A stretch of DNA of 64,000 nucleotides from Thiocystis violascens DSM 198 (GTDB lineage Bacteria > Pseudomonadota > Gammaproteobacteria > Chromatiales > Chromatiaceae), in NCBI RefSeq assembly GCF_000227745.2, contig NC_018012.1:1115478-1179477 (forward strand), written 5' to 3'. Positions within the stretch are counted from its first letter, which is position 1. Each line of letters starts with the position of its first letter. A program made the position numbers and the translations under genes. Of the stretch, positions 62,706-64,000 are shown in pieces. The notes under the pieces are model-generated. The model had not been told where the DNA came from and did no database searches. It worked only from the letters and a program-made list of their open reading frames with translations.

Positions 62706-62733
62706 AATATACGCCCATGCCTGCATGAATCAA
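62706..62733 (-). promoter_or_regulatory. Sigma-70-like promoter of sufBCDT
   Basis: On the - strand TTGATT (62733-62728) and TATATT (62711-62706) are 16 bases apart, close to consensus, and 42 bases before the sufB start. No regulator gene (iscR or sufR) adjoins, and no obvious operator overlaps it. Confidence 0.55.
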
Positions 62734-62984
62734 TCCCCCTACCGGCTTGATGGACGCCCTGGCTGGTGGCCGAGCCCAGGGTTCTCGGAACACTTCCCCG
62801 TCAGTAAAGCCCCTGAACCGCAGTCCACGGATCGCCGTTGGCGATCGTTAAAAACGGATGCCGCGCCCGCAAAAATGCCGACGATGCCGCGTCAGGCCGC
62901 AAGATCGGCGTTGGATTATATTCTTTCCAAGGCTTGCTTCTCAAAACTTTGGCGGGGGTCGCGTCGGCGATCCGGCGAAAACGA

Positions 62985-63016
62985 CGCTACCGGAGGCATT
63001 GACGCCTCCGGTAGCG
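62985..63016 (-). terminator. Hairpin terminator of the lysine-rich small protein gene
   Basis: A perfect 13-bp stem (CGCTACCGGAGGC with GCCTCCGGTAGCG, 6-base loop) follows the stop of the 63048-63152 gene by 31 bases. On the - strand it is followed by TCGTTTTC, a weak T run. Confidence 0.65.
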
Positions 63017-63047
63017 GGAGTGGCGATGGCTGCGTCCGCGTTCGGAA

Positions 63048-63152
63048 CTACTTCTGACTTTCCTTCTTGGCCTTTTTCTCGGCCTTCTTCTCCTTCATGG
63101 TTTTCGTCGGTTGTTTCTTCACTTCCTTCTTTTTATCTTCGCCTTTACTCAT
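63048..63152 (-). CDS. Lysine-rich 34-residue protein
   Basis: From the ATG at 63152 the product is MSKGEDKKKEVKKQPTKTMK followed by EKKAEKKAKKESQK: nearly half Lys, no hydrophobic core. A textbook ribosome site (GGAGGA, 8 bases before) and a downstream hairpin terminator mark it as a true gene. Short proteins of this pattern occur in many beta- and gammaproteobacteria without known function; binding to nucleic acid or ribosome is a guess from charge. Confidence 0.75.
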   Translation of the reverse strand: MSKGEDKKKEVKKQPTKTMKEKKAEKKAKKESQK

Positions 63153-63482
63153 CGCAATCCTCCGGTTTGAAACCTCCCTCTCGGGGGGATAATGCGCACG
63201 GAAGACGCGATAACCTCTTCCGTGCAGTATCGCCCGGCGAAGCCGGGTGCTGCTTGAAACATGAGCGGACGCTCCGAGCGAATGCGCGCGCTCGCGCGGG
63301 ATTGCCCCCGGAATCGCGAGGCTGGCCGCCCGCAACCCGGCGCGGCGGGGCGGGGCGCCCGCCAGAACATACTATAGTGTCGATCCTCGCGTTTAGACAG
63401 ACTGTCTGGCGGCATCCAAACCGCGAGCGAAGCAGGAACCTGTGATAGAGTTCCCGCGCAATTCCCGATGGAGAAAACAACG
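63153..63482. other. Intergenic region, no gene seen
   Basis: 330 GC-rich bases between the lysine-rich gene and the lipoprotein gene. It contains a short GC palindrome (GCGCGCTCGCGCG near 63286) and an ATACTATAGT element near 63368 that could hold a -10 for either direction. Frames on both strands are shadows without ribosome sites. Confidence 0.35.
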
Positions 63483-63956
63483 ATGTCACTCTCGCTCACC
63501 GCTACCGCACGGCCCTTCGCGCTTTTGCTCGCGACGGTCTTATTCATCGCCTTATCCGGTTGTCAGACGCCTTTTGTCAAACAAGAGGCGAGCCAGCCCA
63601 CGGAAAATCGGGATCCAGCCTGCGTCGACCGCTGCAACCTCGCGAAAAATCAGTGCGAACAGCGTCAACGCTTGCGCGAAACGCAATGCCAGCAGGACTT
63701 TCAGCAAATCAGCGCCGATCATCTCGCCTGTGTCGCCACCAGAGGCCGCCCCTGCCAGCAACCCGTCACCTGTCTGGGCGCGGATCTGCGCATTTGCAAG
63801 ACCCAGCACGAGGAATGCGTCCTGGCCTGCGGGGTTCGTGTCCAATCGCCGGCCGAGCCCGCGCCGCGGACCGACGGACCGCTGCCCAGGCCGGTTCCCG
63901 ACCCGGCCTCCGAACCGGCCCAGGCCGCAGTGTCCGCCAACCCTGATCGCGTGTAA
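63483..63956 (+). CDS. Cysteine-rich lipoprotein of unknown function
   Basis: 157 residues from the ATG at 63483, which follows GGAGA; an ATG 15 bases earlier is in frame. A signal peptide ends with the lipobox LSGC (about residue 27). The mature part contains evenly spaced Cys residues (CVDRCNLAKNQCEQRQ, ETQCQQDFQQ, LACVATRGRPCQQPVTCLGA, ICKTQHEECVLACG), likely forming disulfides between two helices, then a Pro-rich tail. It is not recognised. Confidence 0.7.
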   Translation: MSLSLTATARPFALLLATVLFIALSGCQTPFVKQEASQPTENRDPACVDRCNLAKNQCEQRQRLRETQCQQDFQQISADHLACVATRGRPCQQPVTCLGADLRICKTQHEECVLACGVRVQSPAEPAPRTDGPLPRPVPDPASEPAQAAVSANPDRV

Positions 63957-64000
63957 CCGCAGCGTCGTATCGGCATGAAAAATCGGTGACCTGGACTGTA

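Overview
The window is about 64 kb of GC-rich bacterial chromosome. No rRNA or tRNA gene was recognised. The gene content points to a gammaproteobacterium: ubiG-gph, aspS-nudB, nrdR-ribD-ribE-ribB-ribH-nusB-thiL, cbb3 oxidase with ccoGHIS, sufBCDT, dnaE and a YebG-like gene. The mix of cbb3 oxidase, a Mrp/complex-I-like membrane complex and DUF29 and DUF971 genes would fit a purple sulfur bacterium (Chromatiales), but no photosynthesis or sulfur-oxidation gene lies here, so that placement is inference.

Layout. 1-6.2 kb: end of a small membrane protein, glycerate kinase and a DUF971-MoaD fusion on +; then nudB, aspS, a phosphoglycolate-phosphatase-like gene and ubiG on -. 6.3-13.5 kb: one + run of glyA, nrdR, the riboflavin genes, nusB and thiL. 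13.6-22.9 kb: a - block with a yebG-like gene, ccoS, ccoI, a DUF29 gene, ccoH, ccoG, a terminator, and ccoP-Q-O-N. 23.6-33.5 kb: a + operon that joins Mrp antiporter subunits to NuoB/C/D/H/I-like subunits, resembling the archaeal MBH/MBX complexes; a hicB-hicA pair sits inside it. 33.7-39.7 kb: a PqiA-like protein, dnaE carrying an in-frame 146-residue mini-intein, and a TlpA-like thioredoxin on -. 39.8-45.3 kb: YihY, two Slp-family genes, a Trm112-like gene, a membrane hydrolase and a hemerythrin-like gene. 45.3-56.6 kb: an IS607 remnant, a type I-E CRISPR array of 20 repeats, and a complete cas2-1-6e-5-7-cse2-8e-3 operon, all read leftward. 56.7-64 kb: small membrane and secreted proteins, sufT-D-C-B, a tiny lysine-rich protein and a cysteine-rich lipoprotein.

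The most unusual item is a second, solitary CRISPR unit (repeat-spacer-repeat, exactly 28-33-28 nt) buried in the cas operon between cas8e and cse2. Its spacer encodes the same nine residues (DYFTVVDDL) as a stretch of the local cas7, and within those codons it differs only at codon third positions. It is preceded by a frameshifted ribbon-helix-helix antitoxin relic. Others: the dnaE intein has Thr instead of Cys/Ser at position 1; the MBX-like large subunit has both CxxC metal motifs changed to CxxE; the newest CRISPR spacer is a complete intrinsic-terminator hairpin; and a 48-nt perfect palindrome sits inside the ccoI reading frame.
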